A DNA stretch of 64,000 nucleotides from Sphingobacterium faecale (GTDB lineage: Bacteria > Bacteroidota > Bacteroidia > Sphingobacteriales > Sphingobacteriaceae): contig NZ_JAERTY010000005.1 in assembly GCF_016746095.1 (NCBI RefSeq), forward strand, positions 1 through 64,000. The letters are read 5' to 3'. The translations under genes and the position numbers were made by a program. This document shows, in pieces, positions 6,945-17,400 of this stretch (position 1 is its first letter; each line of letters starts with the position of its first letter). Under the pieces are notes generated by a model. That model searched no databases. It had not been told where the DNA came from and was given only the letters and a program-made list of their open reading frames with translations.

Positions 6945-7176
6945 ACTCTAAAAATTTGATATAAATATACAAACTTTCTGCTGTACTTGAAAGTTTTTGC
7001 TGTCTATCTGTGTTTCAGAGGAGACAGAGTTAGAGGGGTAAAAGGAGGTTACAGGGTGTCGGATTTACGAATTATTCTATTAATAACTAAGATATTGACT
7101 GTTTTAAAGGTTTAAAAGAACTACATGTATGGTGATCGTAAAGGGGAAATAGGTTACGAAGTTATGAAGTTATGAA
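6945..7176. other. Intergenic region upstream of the AAA ATPase
   Basis: No gene was found. It contains AAACTTTC (6971-6978) with GAAAGTTT (6989-6996), an 8-bp inverted repeat 27 bp before the ATPase start, and TATATTTA nearer the start on the minus strand, a weak promoter -7 match. The right end carries tandem GAAGTTAT words leading into the second 90-bp repeat. Confidence 0.4.
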
Positions 7177-7266
7177 GTTATGGAGTGAACGAGTTATCCA
7201 GTTAACAAATGCTAATGGGGATATCTGGTTTTTGGAACGGCTCTCGGGATGATCGGGGGATTGTTT
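7177..7266. repeat. Direct repeat, copy 2
   Basis: Near-identical to 5581-5670 in the same orientation. Differences include A/G in AAATRCTAAT and two transitions in the final hairpin, which here pairs less well. The offset is 1596 bp and encloses exactly the AAA ATPase gene and its promoter region. Confidence 0.8.
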
Positions 7267-7277
7267 GTTTGTTTGTT
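7261..7277. repeat. TTGT tetranucleotide tract upstream of the Rpn gene
   Basis: Four tandem TTGT units followed by TTTTG, about 80 bp before the start of the Rpn gene. This is a short simple-sequence tract that could vary in length by slippage. The rest of the gap to 7355 is A/T-rich without a clear promoter match. Confidence 0.5.
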
Positions 7278-7355
7278 TTGCTAAAATAATTAGTATTTAC
7301 TGTTTTTTGTTGTTATATTAGCTTTTGATTTTTAACTACTTATAAATAATGAGTT

Positions 7356-8315
7356 ATGATAGAATACTATGATTATGATGAAATTTTATTGGCTTTAGAG
7401 GAGCCAATGGAAGAGGAATTTTATGGAACGCGATCCAAGTTTATCAACCTGACTACCGACTTCAGCTTCAAGAGGATATTTGGGACTGAGGTCAACAAGG
7501 ATTTACTGTTGTCTTTTCTGAATGGTGTCTTTGCGGGTCGCAAGGAAATCAAAGATCTGCATTACAACAAGAATGAGTATGTGGGGGACAGCGACAGCAT
7601 GGGCGGGGTAGTCTTTGATTTGACCTGCATCGGGTCGAATGGAGAGCAGTTTGCCATTGAGGTGCAAAGGACTTCTCAGCTCAATCTGAAACGGCGAATG
7701 CTTTATTATGGCAGTAAGATCATTTCGGATCAGGCCCCTAAAGGACGTAGAAGGGAATGGGATTACAAGATTTCGGAGGTATACGTAATCGTTATATTGG
7801 ATGGTTTTCCCATGCCCGGTGGGGATGGTCTGGATTACATACATGATATCTGCCTATGCCATAGAGATACAGGTCGCGTATTTTACGATGAGTATGGCTT
7901 TATTTATATTTCTTTGGTTAACTTTGTTAAACAAGAGGTTGAACTTCAGACTGATTTCGATTGTTGGCTTTACGTTTTGAAGAATATGTCCAAGATGGAC
8001 AAATTACCATTGTATATGCGTAAGCCGATTTTTGAGAAGCTGTTTGATATCGCAGAATATAGTAATATGAACAAGGAGGACAGACAAATGTATGATGTTA
8101 GTTTAAAAAGAAAATGGGATGCGTATTCCATTGAGCAAACCCGGATTATCTTAGAGGAGCGTGCCAAGGAAAGGGGACTTCAACAAGGGCTTCAACAAGG
8201 GCGTGAACAGATGAAACTAGAGACCGCGAAAACAATGTTAGACAAAGGTTTTGATCTAGAGATGATCGCGGAACTACTCGACTTATCCGAAGCGGACATT
8301 GAGCGGTTCAGGTAA
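7356..8315 (+). CDS. Rpn-family PD-(D/E)XK nuclease/transposase-like protein
   Basis: The sequence is characteristic of the Rpn (recombination-promoting nuclease) family: FINLTTDFSFKRIFGTEVNK (29-48), LLSFLNGVF (51-59), then the nuclease core with Asp88 in VVFDLTC and Glu102-Val-Gln104 in FAIEVQR, RMLYYGSKI, and a C-terminal Gln/Gly repeat (GLQQGLQQGREQ) before a short helical tail. Rpn proteins are DNA endonucleases linked to RecA-independent recombination; this family is multicopy in Bacteroidota genomes. The length (319 aa) is normal and the core residues are intact. In the DNA the repeat is two exact 12-bp units (8178-8201), which could change in number. Confidence 0.85.
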   Translation: MIEYYDYDEILLALEEPMEEEFYGTRSKFINLTTDFSFKRIFGTEVNKDLLLSFLNGVFAGRKEIKDLHYNKNEYVGDSDSMGGVVFDLTCIGSNGEQFAIEVQRTSQLNLKRRMLYYGSKIISDQAPKGRRREWDYKISEVYVIVILDGFPMPGGDGLDYIHDICLCHRDTGRVFYDEYGFIYISLVNFVKQEVELQTDFDCWLYVLKNMSKMDKLPLYMRKPIFEKLFDIAEYSNMNKEDRQMYDVSLKRKWDAYSIEQTRIILEERAKERGLQQGLQQGREQMKLETAKTMLDKGFDLEMIAELLDLSEADIERFR

Positions 8316-8407
8316 CCGATTTCATAAAAGTATTCCGCTCAAGATACCTTATTCCTGTTTACTTCAGAAGCTCATCGCACCCGTAATATAACCTGTAAAT
8401 AACCAAA

Positions 8408-8536
8408 TCAGGGCTTCTGAATACTTGCTTTATTATTAGACTCTATTCTTTTTTTGAGGTTATACACATGACTCCTCCTTTGAAAAAAATGCTTTGAAAT
8501 ATCATCAATAGCTGTAAAGATGGGATTGTCATTGAC
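8408..8536 (-). pseudogene. Fragment of a HipB-like repressor C-terminus
   Basis: Read on the minus strand, this stretch encodes VVNDNPIFTAIDDISK and a basic tail up to TGA at 8408. The NPIFTAIDDI block matches the KPTFTSIDDV block at the end of the HipB-like protein at 5126-5434. No HTH part precedes it, because the frame runs into the 3' end of the UbiB-like gene. It looks like the remains of a second HipB-type gene whose 5' part was deleted. The rest of the gap (8316-8407) shows nothing else. Confidence 0.5.
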
Positions 8537-10194
8537 TACCCGATGCGCATTTTGCGTATACCGGCCAGTGCAAAAAAGAGCAAACTAAATGCAAATAAGA
8601 TCCAGCTTATCCAAGGGATACCTAATAAAGTGCTTTGTGGTACACCGGAGAGTAGGCAGCCACCTAGAAATAAGATGCCCGCGATGTAGAGGTATCTATT
8701 GATACTGCTGTCTTTGCGCTGTTGCTGCTGTAATGCCCCGAGCGCTTCGCTATCGATGCGGAACTTCAGTTCGCCCTGTTCTACTTTGTGCAGTAGGTCG
8801 ATAAGAGACTTGGGGGCGGCCGATAATGTGCCCTGTAGCTGCTGTAGCAAGTGCAGCACATTCTCGATGATGTACGGCGGAGAAAGGCGCCGGGCCATGA
8901 TCTTGGTAATATAGGGCTTGACCTTGTCGATGATATTGAGATCGGGCAGGAGGGACCGGCCGATACCTTCGAGTAATACGATACCCCGTACCAGTAGGTA
9001 AATGTGGTCGGGCATGAGGATATCATTTTGATTGAGTATTTTTGAAAACTTTGAAAAAACAGCTTTGACATCCAGCTCTTGAAGTGACTGCGCCGCAATC
9101 ATATCAAACATGGCCTGTATATCGCGCTCGAGTATCTTTTCATTTTTGATGTGGATACGGAGAGACATGCGCTTGATGGTACGGATGAGATTATCGACGT
9201 CTTTATTGATAAAGTAAAGGATGAAGTTTTCGAGATGCTCTTTGTCCTTAGGGAGTAGACGTGCCATGGCGCCCAGATCGATAAAGGCGAGATGACCCGA
9301 AGGGGTAACGAGTATATTGCCCGGATGGGGGTCGGCATGAAAGAATCCGTGCTCGAGTACTTGGGTGAGGTAAAGGTCGAGACCGGTGTCTATAATATAT
9401 TCTGGGTCAAGTTGATGTAGTTTGATGGATGCACTGTCGGTAATCCGGAATCCCTCAATCCTAGAAATGCACAGCAGGCTGTCGGTCGATAGCTCGGGAT
9501 AGGCCTGCATACATTGGATGCGGGGCTCGTCCCTAAAATTGCGGGCAAACTGTTGGATGTTTTTGAGCTCATGCTGGAAAGAAAGCTCTTCCATAATATT
9601 CTTTTCAAAGGCTTCGAATATATCGGGAAGATTGATCTCCCGTACCAGCGGATAGTAGTCGATCAGCAGGCTGATGATGTCTTTGAGCAGAAGTAGGTCG
9701 GAGGTCACAATCTTACGGATACCTGTACGCTTTACTTTCAGTATCACAGGGGCGCCATTGCTTAAGCTGGCTTTATAGACCTGTGCGATAGAAGCGGAGG
9801 CAAACGGTTGCTCATCGATCTGCTCGAAAATCTCCGATAGATCGTCTACCTGTAGTTCGTTTTCGAGCCAGCTGCGGATATCGATATCTTCGGGCGAGAC
9901 ATTATCCTGTAGTTTCTTGAGCTCGAGGATAAGCCCCGGTGGAAGTAGATCTTCGCGCGTAGAGAGTGTCTGCCCAAATTTGACGTAGGTAGGCCCCAGC
10001 TCTTCGATGACTTTGCGTATGCGTTCGTAAAATAAGGGGGCTTGATCTCCTGTCGTATCTTCGGAAGAAGCTGTCGCTGATTCTTTATTGGTTATCTTGG
10101 ATCTGAGGTCTTCAAAACCATGTTTGCCAAGGATGCTGATCAACTTGGCCGCTCGCATCAGTTTGTTCTTTTGCCTTGCTATCGGATTTTCCAT
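8536..10194 (-). CDS. UbiB/ABC1-type atypical kinase
   Basis: This 552-residue protein has the ABC1/AarF (UbiB) hallmarks: KFGQ in the N-terminal extension (72-75), the Ala-rich loop FASASIAQVY (131-140), Lys153 in VILKVKR, the EELSFQHEL helix (202-210), the catalytic-loop-like HADPHPGN (286-293) and FIDLGAM with Asp306. Two hydrophobic segments close the protein, so it is membrane-anchored. Family members support isoprenoid-quinone and lipid homeostasis, probably as ATPases acting on membrane lipids; in Bacteroidota (menaquinone users) the exact substrate is unknown. It lies 139 bp downstream of rpoN on the same strand, separated by a hairpin. Confidence 0.85.
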   Translation of the reverse strand: MENPIARQKNKLMRAAKLISILGKHGFEDLRSKITNKESATASSEDTTGDQAPLFYERIRKVIEELGPTYVKFGQTLSTREDLLPPGLILELKKLQDNVSPEDIDIRSWLENELQVDDLSEIFEQIDEQPFASASIAQVYKASLSNGAPVILKVKRTGIRKIVTSDLLLLKDIISLLIDYYPLVREINLPDIFEAFEKNIMEELSFQHELKNIQQFARNFRDEPRIQCMQAYPELSTDSLLCISRIEGFRITDSASIKLHQLDPEYIIDTGLDLYLTQVLEHGFFHADPHPGNILVTPSGHLAFIDLGAMARLLPKDKEHLENFILYFINKDVDNLIRTIKRMSLRIHIKNEKILERDIQAMFDMIAAQSLQELDVKAVFSKFSKILNQNDILMPDHIYLLVRGIVLLEGIGRSLLPDLNIIDKVKPYITKIMARRLSPPYIIENVLHLLQQLQGTLSAAPKSLIDLLHKVEQGELKFRIDSEALGALQQQQRKDSSINRYLYIAGILFLGGCLLSGVPQSTLLGIPWISWILFAFSLLFFALAGIRKMRIG

Positions 10195-10281
10195 ACGCTA
10201 TTATCTGTTGTTAAGCAACTACAAGATAGTGATTTTTTGGAACTCAGGTGTTAAGGCGGTGTTAAAGCTAGGCCTCTAGGG

Positions 10282-10317
10282 GCGTGCATTTTTTTTCCTT
10301 GGAAAGAAAATGCACGC
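10282..10317 (-). terminator. Hairpin between rpoN and the UbiB-like gene
   Basis: GCGTGCATT (10282-10290) pairs with the AATGCACGC segment ending at 10317, and the interior TTTCC/GGAAA can pair too. It starts 16 bp after the rpoN stop. A strong U-run in the rpoN direction is lacking, so read-through into the downstream gene is likely. Confidence 0.6.
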
Positions 10318-10333
10318 ACGATGGCCATCGAAA

Positions 10334-11794
10334 CTATAGTTCTTTACGCAGGCGGGCTACCGGAATATTCATTGCTTCACGGTATTTGGCTACCGTACGC
10401 CGGGCAATGCTATAACCTTTTTCTTTGAGAATCTCGGTCAGCTTTTCGTCGGCCAGCGGTTTGCGCTTGTCCTCATTGGAAATACACTCTTCCAATATTT
10501 TCTTTACTTCTTTATTGGAAACCTCTTCACCGGAATCGGTCTGTATGGCTTCGGAGAAAAATGATTTTAAAAGGAATGTGCCAAATTCGGTCTGTACGTA
10601 TTTGGAATTGGCAACACGCGATACGGTCGAAATATCCATATCGATCTCTTCGGCAATATCTTTGAGGATCATCGGTTTCAGCATACGGTCATCTCCAGTG
10701 AGGAAGTAATCGTACTGAAACTCCATGATGGCATTCATGGTTTTGAGTAAGGTCTGTTGCCGTTGTTTGATAGCGTCAATAAACCACTTGGCAGAGTCGA
10801 GCTTCTGCTTGACAAACTGCACGGCCTCTTTCATTTTCTTGTCCGCTTTCTCTGCCTTTTCGTAGTGCTCGAACATATCCTGATACGAACGAGACACCCT
10901 CAGTTCGGGCGCATTACGTCCATTAAGGGTAAGATGTAGCACGCCGTCATCATTACTGATATGAAAGTCGGGAATAATCTGTAACTGTTTGCCTGCGGCA
11001 GCTGCAGAGTCTCCGGGTTTGGGATTTAATTTTAAAATTTCATTGACGATTTCTTTCAGCTCTTCGGAGCTGACATTGAGCTGCCGCTCAATCTTATCAT
11101 AATGCTTTTTGGTAAACTCGTCGAGAAAGTCTTCTACAACGCGGATCGCCTGTTGTACGGTAGGATTATGTGCATCTTTTTTCCGTAACTGAATCAGGAG
11201 GCACTCCTGTAGATCACGGGCGCCGATACCTGCAGGCTCAAACGCCTGGATGATATGAAGCATATCTTCTACTTCTTGTTCTTCGGCCATGACATTCTGC
11301 GAGAAGGCCATATCGTCTATCAGTGAAAGTATGGGGCGTCTTAAGTAACCATCGTCATCGAGGCTGCCTATGAGCTGGGTGCCAATAAGATATTGCTTAT
11401 CATTAAGTGCCAGAAGGTCAAGCTGACTCTGTAATCTTTCGAAAAAAGAATCCTGTATAGCGATTGGTATCTCGCGCTGCTCGTCTTCATCATCATTGGC
11501 GTAATTGCTGCCGTATTCTTTATATTCGTCCTCCTGGATGTAGTCTTCTACACTGAATTCTTCATCAAAGGAGTCATCATTATTGTCATAATCATCAGGA
11601 TCCTTATCGGGGTACTCCTCGACAGGGTCATTCATGTTGGTCAGACTGCCATCTTCTAAGGCGGGATTTTCTTCCAGCTCTTCCTTGATACGGGTGTCTA
11701 ATGAGGCTGTAGGCACCTGCAGAAGCTTGATAAACTGTATCTGCTGCGGAGAGAGTTTCTGTAATAATTTTTGCTGTAAAGTCTGTTTTAACAT
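10334..11794 (-). CDS. rpoN: RNA polymerase sigma-54 factor
   Basis: This 486-residue protein has the full sigma-54 architecture. The N-terminal Gln/Leu-rich activator-interacting region is LKQTLQQKLLQKLSPQQIQF, followed by a very acidic linker (about 45-110), the core-binding domain, then the HTH and the C-terminal RpoN box ARRTVAKYRE (464-473). It directs transcription from -24/-12 promoters and needs an AAA+ enhancer-binding protein to melt DNA; none is in this window. The start is ATG 11794, diverging from the PBP gene across 227 bp. No -24/-12 sequence was identified in the window. Confidence 0.95.
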   Translation of the reverse strand: MLKQTLQQKLLQKLSPQQIQFIKLLQVPTASLDTRIKEELEENPALEDGSLTNMNDPVEEYPDKDPDDYDNNDDSFDEEFSVEDYIQEDEYKEYGSNYANDDEDEQREIPIAIQDSFFERLQSQLDLLALNDKQYLIGTQLIGSLDDDGYLRRPILSLIDDMAFSQNVMAEEQEVEDMLHIIQAFEPAGIGARDLQECLLIQLRKKDAHNPTVQQAIRVVEDFLDEFTKKHYDKIERQLNVSSEELKEIVNEILKLNPKPGDSAAAAGKQLQIIPDFHISNDDGVLHLTLNGRNAPELRVSRSYQDMFEHYEKAEKADKKMKEAVQFVKQKLDSAKWFIDAIKQRQQTLLKTMNAIMEFQYDYFLTGDDRMLKPMILKDIAEEIDMDISTVSRVANSKYVQTEFGTFLLKSFFSEAIQTDSGEEVSNKEVKKILEECISNEDKRKPLADEKLTEILKEKGYSIARRTVAKYREAMNIPVARLRKEL

Positions 11795-12021
11795 GTCTAA
11801 GTTAATTACAATGGTAAAAATAGTGATTTATACCGACATTAGGAGCTGTTTCTTTATTAAAGCGTAGAAGAACAAATAAAATGGAAGGAAAATCTAATAG
11901 TTAAAATAACCTGTTTCAACCTATTATTACAGTTTGTTAAAATTAGTTAATTTTATTCCTGCCCCGTTCTTTTTGTTTTCTAAAATACAAGATTTTAAAA
12001 CATTTTATCCATATTTACCGC

Positions 12022-14388
12022 ATGTTTAGACGTGTTAAAAATAGATTATTGCGATATGTACTGATTGTAATTTACAGTATAATATTGTTTACCTGCGCGG
12101 TACAGCTTAATTTCTTAGGTCTATTCGGATATTCCCCAACAAAAAATGATATTGTAATGCCTACGCTCAATGTGGCATCGGAGGTGTATACGGCCGATTC
12201 GGTACTGATCGGGCGTTATTTTGAGGAGGATAGGGATCCTGTGCCGTTTGACAGCATTTCAGAACACGTATTGGACGCATTGATAGCTACCGAAGATATC
12301 CGTTTTTATAAACATAACGGAGTCGATTTTATGGGACTGGTCTCGGGCGCAATATCGACTTTGAAGGGAGATCCTAGGGGCGCTAGTACAATAACACAGC
12401 AGCTGGCAAAAAATCTTTTTAAAACCCGTTATACCAATGCACAGGGCTATCTGAGCAAAGTACCGGGGCTGAATATATTGATCACGAAATATAAAGAGTG
12501 GATGACGGCTTATAAGCTGGAGACCAGATATAGCAAAAAAGACATCATTACGATGTACCTGAATACGGTATCGTTCAGTAATAATGCTTATGGGATAAAG
12601 TCGGCATCTATACGCTATTTTAATAAGCAACCGAAAAACCTGAATGTAAACGAAAGTGCCTTACTGGTGGGAATGCTGAAGGGGACAACCATATACAACC
12701 CTATCCGTAACCCTAAAAATGCAATGCAGCGACGAAATGTTGTATTGGCCCAGATGGGAAAATCTGGGTACCTGACGGAAGCTGAAGTAAAAGGGCTGTC
12801 CAGAGATTCGCTGAAGCTGGATCTGAATTATAAGGACAATATCGATGGTAATGATTCTTATATCCGGTCGGCGGTAGAGCGGTGGCTGGAAAAATGGAGT
12901 CAGGATAATGAGATCGATATCTATAAGGCTGGACTGAAGATCTATACCACGATAGATTCGCGGATGCAAAAAATAGCAGAAAAAGTGGTGGCCGAACGTA
13001 TGGAAGAATTGCAAAGACGGCTGAAGAATACCTGGGGAAGTGAGGAGCCGTGGCGGGATAAAGAGGGAAAGGTTATTCCGGAGTTTTTGGAAAACCATGC
13101 GAGAAAGCTACCGATATACGCAAGTTTAATGCAAAAGTATCATAACAATGAAGATAGCGTCTTTAGAGACCTGCAGGTAAAGAAAGAAATGGAAGTCTTT
13201 ACATGGCAGGGGATGGAGAAGGTTAAGTATTCTACGATGGATTCGCTAAAACATTATTTGATGATGCTGAATACGGGTATGATGGCGATGAATCCTTACG
13301 ACGGGGAGATTAAGGTATGGGTCGGAGGGATTAATCATGAGTATTACAAATTTGACCATGTAAACCAGGCTAAAAGACAGGCCGGCTCTACGTTCAAGCC
13401 ATTTGCTTATATGGCGGCCCTGGAATCGGGTATGTCTCCCTGTGACAAATTTACGGATAAGCCGGTGAAGATCGAGTTTACCAATAAGAAGGGGGAGCAT
13501 GAAATATGGGAACCTAAAAATGCAGATTGGAGTGTCTCCTATCGGGAGATGTCGTTGCGCTGGGCTATGGCCAGGTCGCTTAATACCATTACAGCACAGG
13601 TGACTGAGGCTGTCGGATGGGATAAGGTCGTCGATGTGGCGCATCTATGCGGTATCGAGAGTAAATTAGAATCTGTGCCTTCTGTAGGGTTGGGGTCGAA
13701 TGATGTCTCGGTGCTGGAGATGGTAAAGGGCTATTCCACATTTATGAACGCCGGTAAGAAAACGGATCCTATTTTGGTTTCGAAAATTGTAGGTATGGAT
13801 GGTAATGTCATCGCTACGTTCAAATCGGAACAGAAACAAGTGATCAGTCCGGAAAATGCCTGGTTGATGACGTATATGCTGCGGGGCACCGTGGAAGAAC
13901 CGGGAGGAACATCGCAGGCGCTGTGGGAATGGGACTTGTTTAAAAACGAAAATGAGATAGGAGGGAAAACCGGAACATCATCCGACTATGTGGATGGTTG
14001 GTATATGGGGGTGACGAAAGACCTGGTCGCCGGTGTGTGGGTCGGTTGTGATGAACAAAGTATACATTTTAAGAATTCGGCGACCGGAGAGGGCTCTAAA
14101 ACAGCATTGCCTATCTATGCGTTGTTTATGGAGGAATTGTATAAACATCCGGAACTGGGGGTAACATTTGGCAGGTTTCCTGAATCTACTGTCGAGATCA
14201 AGAAGGATTATCGCTGTCCTAGTCCACGTATACGGGTGGAACAGCCGGTAGATAGTGTAGAAACACCCGATAGCCCGGAAGATGAGGCGCTGCTATTGCC
14301 AGAGCTAGAAGAGGTGAAACCGGTACAGCGGGAGTTGGATATGCAACGGAATAATACGCAGGAAAATAGAAGTGATAATTTACCTTAA
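12022..14388 (+). CDS. Class A penicillin-binding protein (PBP1A-type)
   Basis: This bifunctional peptidoglycan synthase of 788 residues has an N-terminal membrane anchor (10-35) and a GT51 glycosyltransferase domain with EDIRFYKHNGVDF (91-103, catalytic Glu91) and GASTITQQLAKNLF. Its transpeptidase domain has S456-T-F-K459 as the active-site motif, a SLN motif (in RSLNTITAQ) and K649-T-G-T652. It polymerises glycan strands from lipid II and cross-links them in the periplasm. The C-terminus is an acidic Pro/Glu/Gln tail. It is followed after 39 bp by the large outer-membrane protein gene, so the two may be cotranscribed. I cannot tell by sequence alone which of the mrc/pbp names applies. Confidence 0.92.
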   Translation: MFRRVKNRLLRYVLIVIYSIILFTCAVQLNFLGLFGYSPTKNDIVMPTLNVASEVYTADSVLIGRYFEEDRDPVPFDSISEHVLDALIATEDIRFYKHNGVDFMGLVSGAISTLKGDPRGASTITQQLAKNLFKTRYTNAQGYLSKVPGLNILITKYKEWMTAYKLETRYSKKDIITMYLNTVSFSNNAYGIKSASIRYFNKQPKNLNVNESALLVGMLKGTTIYNPIRNPKNAMQRRNVVLAQMGKSGYLTEAEVKGLSRDSLKLDLNYKDNIDGNDSYIRSAVERWLEKWSQDNEIDIYKAGLKIYTTIDSRMQKIAEKVVAERMEELQRRLKNTWGSEEPWRDKEGKVIPEFLENHARKLPIYASLMQKYHNNEDSVFRDLQVKKEMEVFTWQGMEKVKYSTMDSLKHYLMMLNTGMMAMNPYDGEIKVWVGGINHEYYKFDHVNQAKRQAGSTFKPFAYMAALESGMSPCDKFTDKPVKIEFTNKKGEHEIWEPKNADWSVSYREMSLRWAMARSLNTITAQVTEAVGWDKVVDVAHLCGIESKLESVPSVGLGSNDVSVLEMVKGYSTFMNAGKKTDPILVSKIVGMDGNVIATFKSEQKQVISPENAWLMTYMLRGTVEEPGGTSQALWEWDLFKNENEIGGKTGTSSDYVDGWYMGVTKDLVAGVWVGCDEQSIHFKNSATGEGSKTALPIYALFMEELYKHPELGVTFGRFPESTVEIKKDYRCPSPRIRVEQPVDSVETPDSPEDEALLLPELEEVKPVQRELDMQRNNTQENRSDNLP

Positions 14389-14427
14389 TTATTTATAAAT
14401 TTACTGAATTATAGATTGTACGGAATT

Positions 14428-17400
14428 ATGAATGGAATTATGCGATACCTCGCCAAATTAGCTTTGACATGCTGTATACTGCTCTTGTTTGGCATGTCTG
14501 TCCAGGCGCAGTATTTTGGACAGAATAAAATGCGCTATAAGAAGCTTAATTTTAAAGTGTATGATACACCACACTTTAATCTTTACTATTATTCTAAAAA
14601 TGATAGTTTGGTTCGTTGGTTGGCCAAAGAGTCTGAGGTGTGGTATGAGCTTCATCAGCAGGTTTTTCAGGATACATTCTCCCGCAAAAATCCTATTATT
14701 GTTTATAATAATCACCCCGAATTTCAGCAGACTACGGCTATTTCGGGCGAGATCAGCGTAGGTACCGGTGGGGTTACCGAAGCTTTCAAACAGCGTGTGG
14801 TGATGCCTGTCATGCAGATCAATCAGCAGACCAGGCATGTATTGGGGCATGAGATGGTGCACGCTTTTCAGTATAGGGTGCTTATGGAAGGGACGGATTC
14901 GACCCGGCTAGAGAATATCGGCAATATACCGCTATGGATGGTGGAGGGAATGGCCGAATATTTTTCTATTGGCAAGAAGGATGCTTTTACATCGATGTGG
15001 ATGCGTGATGCGTATGTCAACAATGATATTCCGTCTTTAAAGCAGATGACGGAGCAATCGTACAATTATTTTCCCTACCGCTATGGGCAGGCTTTTTGGT
15101 CTTATATAGGTTCGACGTATGGCGATACGGTTATTATGCCGCTATTTATTGAAACGGCTAAATATGGTTATGATTATGCGATGAGAAGAGTATTCGGTTA
15201 TGATGCACAGACGGTCTCTACACTATGGAAAAATAGTATGGAGAATATGTACCGGGGACTGGGTAAAGATACAGCTTCAAGACCGATAGGTATCTCGCTG
15301 CTGAATAGTTCGAACGCAGGAAATATGAATGTGTCGCCGACGATATCCCCGGATGGTAGGTATGTGGCCTATCTGTCTGAAAAAGATATGTTCAGCATTG
15401 ATCTGTTTCTTGCCGATGCCCATACGGGTAAGATGATCCGCAAACTGGGAAGTAAACTGACGAGCAAAGATATTGATGAGTTTAGTTTTCTGGAGTCTGC
15501 CGGTTCTTTTTCTCCGGATAGCAAGAAATTTGCGTTTTCTGTTTTTAGTGAAGGAAAGAGTAAGTTGATGACGGTGGACGTCGAAACGGGCAATACATTG
15601 TCGGTGCAGGCTATGGGGGATATCGTGGAGTTTGCTAATATTGCCTGGTCTCCTGATGGAGAGACTTTAGCGTTTTCGGGGTTGAGTAATGGACATTCGG
15701 ATCTGTATACGTACAATTTAAATTCTAAAAAAGTAACGCAGCTGACGAATGATGTATATTCGGACTTTCAGCCGAGTTATTCGAGAGATGGCAAGTATAT
15801 TGTTTTTAGTACGGACCGGATAGCGCTACAGAGTAACAGTAAAGATGTGGATATCCCGATGAATCTGGCCATATTGACACTGGCAACCGGAGAAATTAAA
15901 AATATTCAGGTATTCCCGGGGGCTAATAACCTGAATCCTCACTTTTCATCCAATGGTCAGGAAATCTACTTTCTGTCGAATGGAGATGGCTTTCGTAATA
16001 TGTACCGCTATCTTATCGCATCGGGCACAGTGGAACGGTTGACGGATTATTTTACAGGTATTTCGGGAATAACGGAGTACTCGCCTGCGATGAGTATTTC
16101 GAGTAATGATGAGATTGTTTATTCTTATTTTAAGAAGGGCAAGTATGACGTATACAAAGCGAAAAGTGCCGATTTCGAGCCTGTAGCGGTAGATGGTACA
16201 ACGAGTGATTTTACGGCTGCTATGTTGCCTCCTCTGGTAAATAGAGGGGTAAATGTGGTCAATACCAACCTGCGTAATTTTAACGTATTTGGGCGTATAG
16301 ATGATGATCAGATTAATAATATCGCGTATACCCCTAAATTTAAACTGGATTACCTAGCAAACAGCGGCGTGGGCATGTCAGTAGGGTCACGCTACGGGGC
16401 GGGTATATCGACGGGTATCCAAGGGATGTTTTCGGATATCCTGGGGTACAATCAGATTTTTGCCGCCTTAAACATCAACGGGGAGATTTATGATTTTGGA
16501 GGACAGGTGGCCTATATCAACCAGCGTAGCCGTATCAACTGGGGAGGGGCACTGTCGCATATACCGTATATGTCGGGCTATAACCTGTATGAGATGGAGG
16601 ATTTTGGCAGAGGAGAGGAGCTGTCCTTAAATACTTATCTGGTGCGTAATTTTCAGACGCAGGCAGAGGCCTTTGTGGCATTCCCATTCAATCGTCACCA
16701 TAGGGTAGAGACGGGTGCTGCGATATCCAGACACAGTTACAGGGTGGATAAATGGAGACAGAGTTATTATTATGGTTATGGGGACCGCCAGAAAATATCT
16801 AATGAAGAAGCAGAGAAGCTTGGATTCAGGAGTCTAAAGCCCTTTACTATTCAACAGTTGAATGCTGGTTTTGTAGGGGATAATGCGGTGTTTGGTATAG
16901 CAGCACCTCTTCAGGGATTTAGATACCGTATTGGGGCGGAACAATATTTTGGCGATTATTCTTTTACGGCCTGGAATGTGGATCTGCGGAAATATCATCG
17001 GATCAAACCGGTGACGGTAGCCGGACGGTTGTACTCGTATATGCGTACCGGAAAAGATGAAGATGCGCTGTATCCGTTGTATATCGGATATCCGTATATG
17101 CTAAGGGGGTATGAAACCGGGAATTTTGACGCTTCGGGTAAGGTTAATTTTTCGGACCTGATGGGGTCGCGTATGGCAATAGCTAATCTGGAATTGCGTC
17201 TGCCGTTTACAGGACCGGAGAAACTCGCTGTGGTAAAATCGGGATTCTTATTCTCAGATCTTAACTTCTTTATAGATGGCGGGGTAGCTTGGCGTGGCGG
17301 AGATAGAATAAAATGGGATAAAACCGATGCCGATAAGGTGCCAGCTGTGGATGGACAGGGAAATCCTGTTATAAATCCAGAAACTGGACAGCAGGTAATG

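Noticed and set aside
1..8536. A complete prophage
   Set aside because: No terminase, portal, capsid, tail or integrase genes are visible, and the lysis-like genes are isolated.
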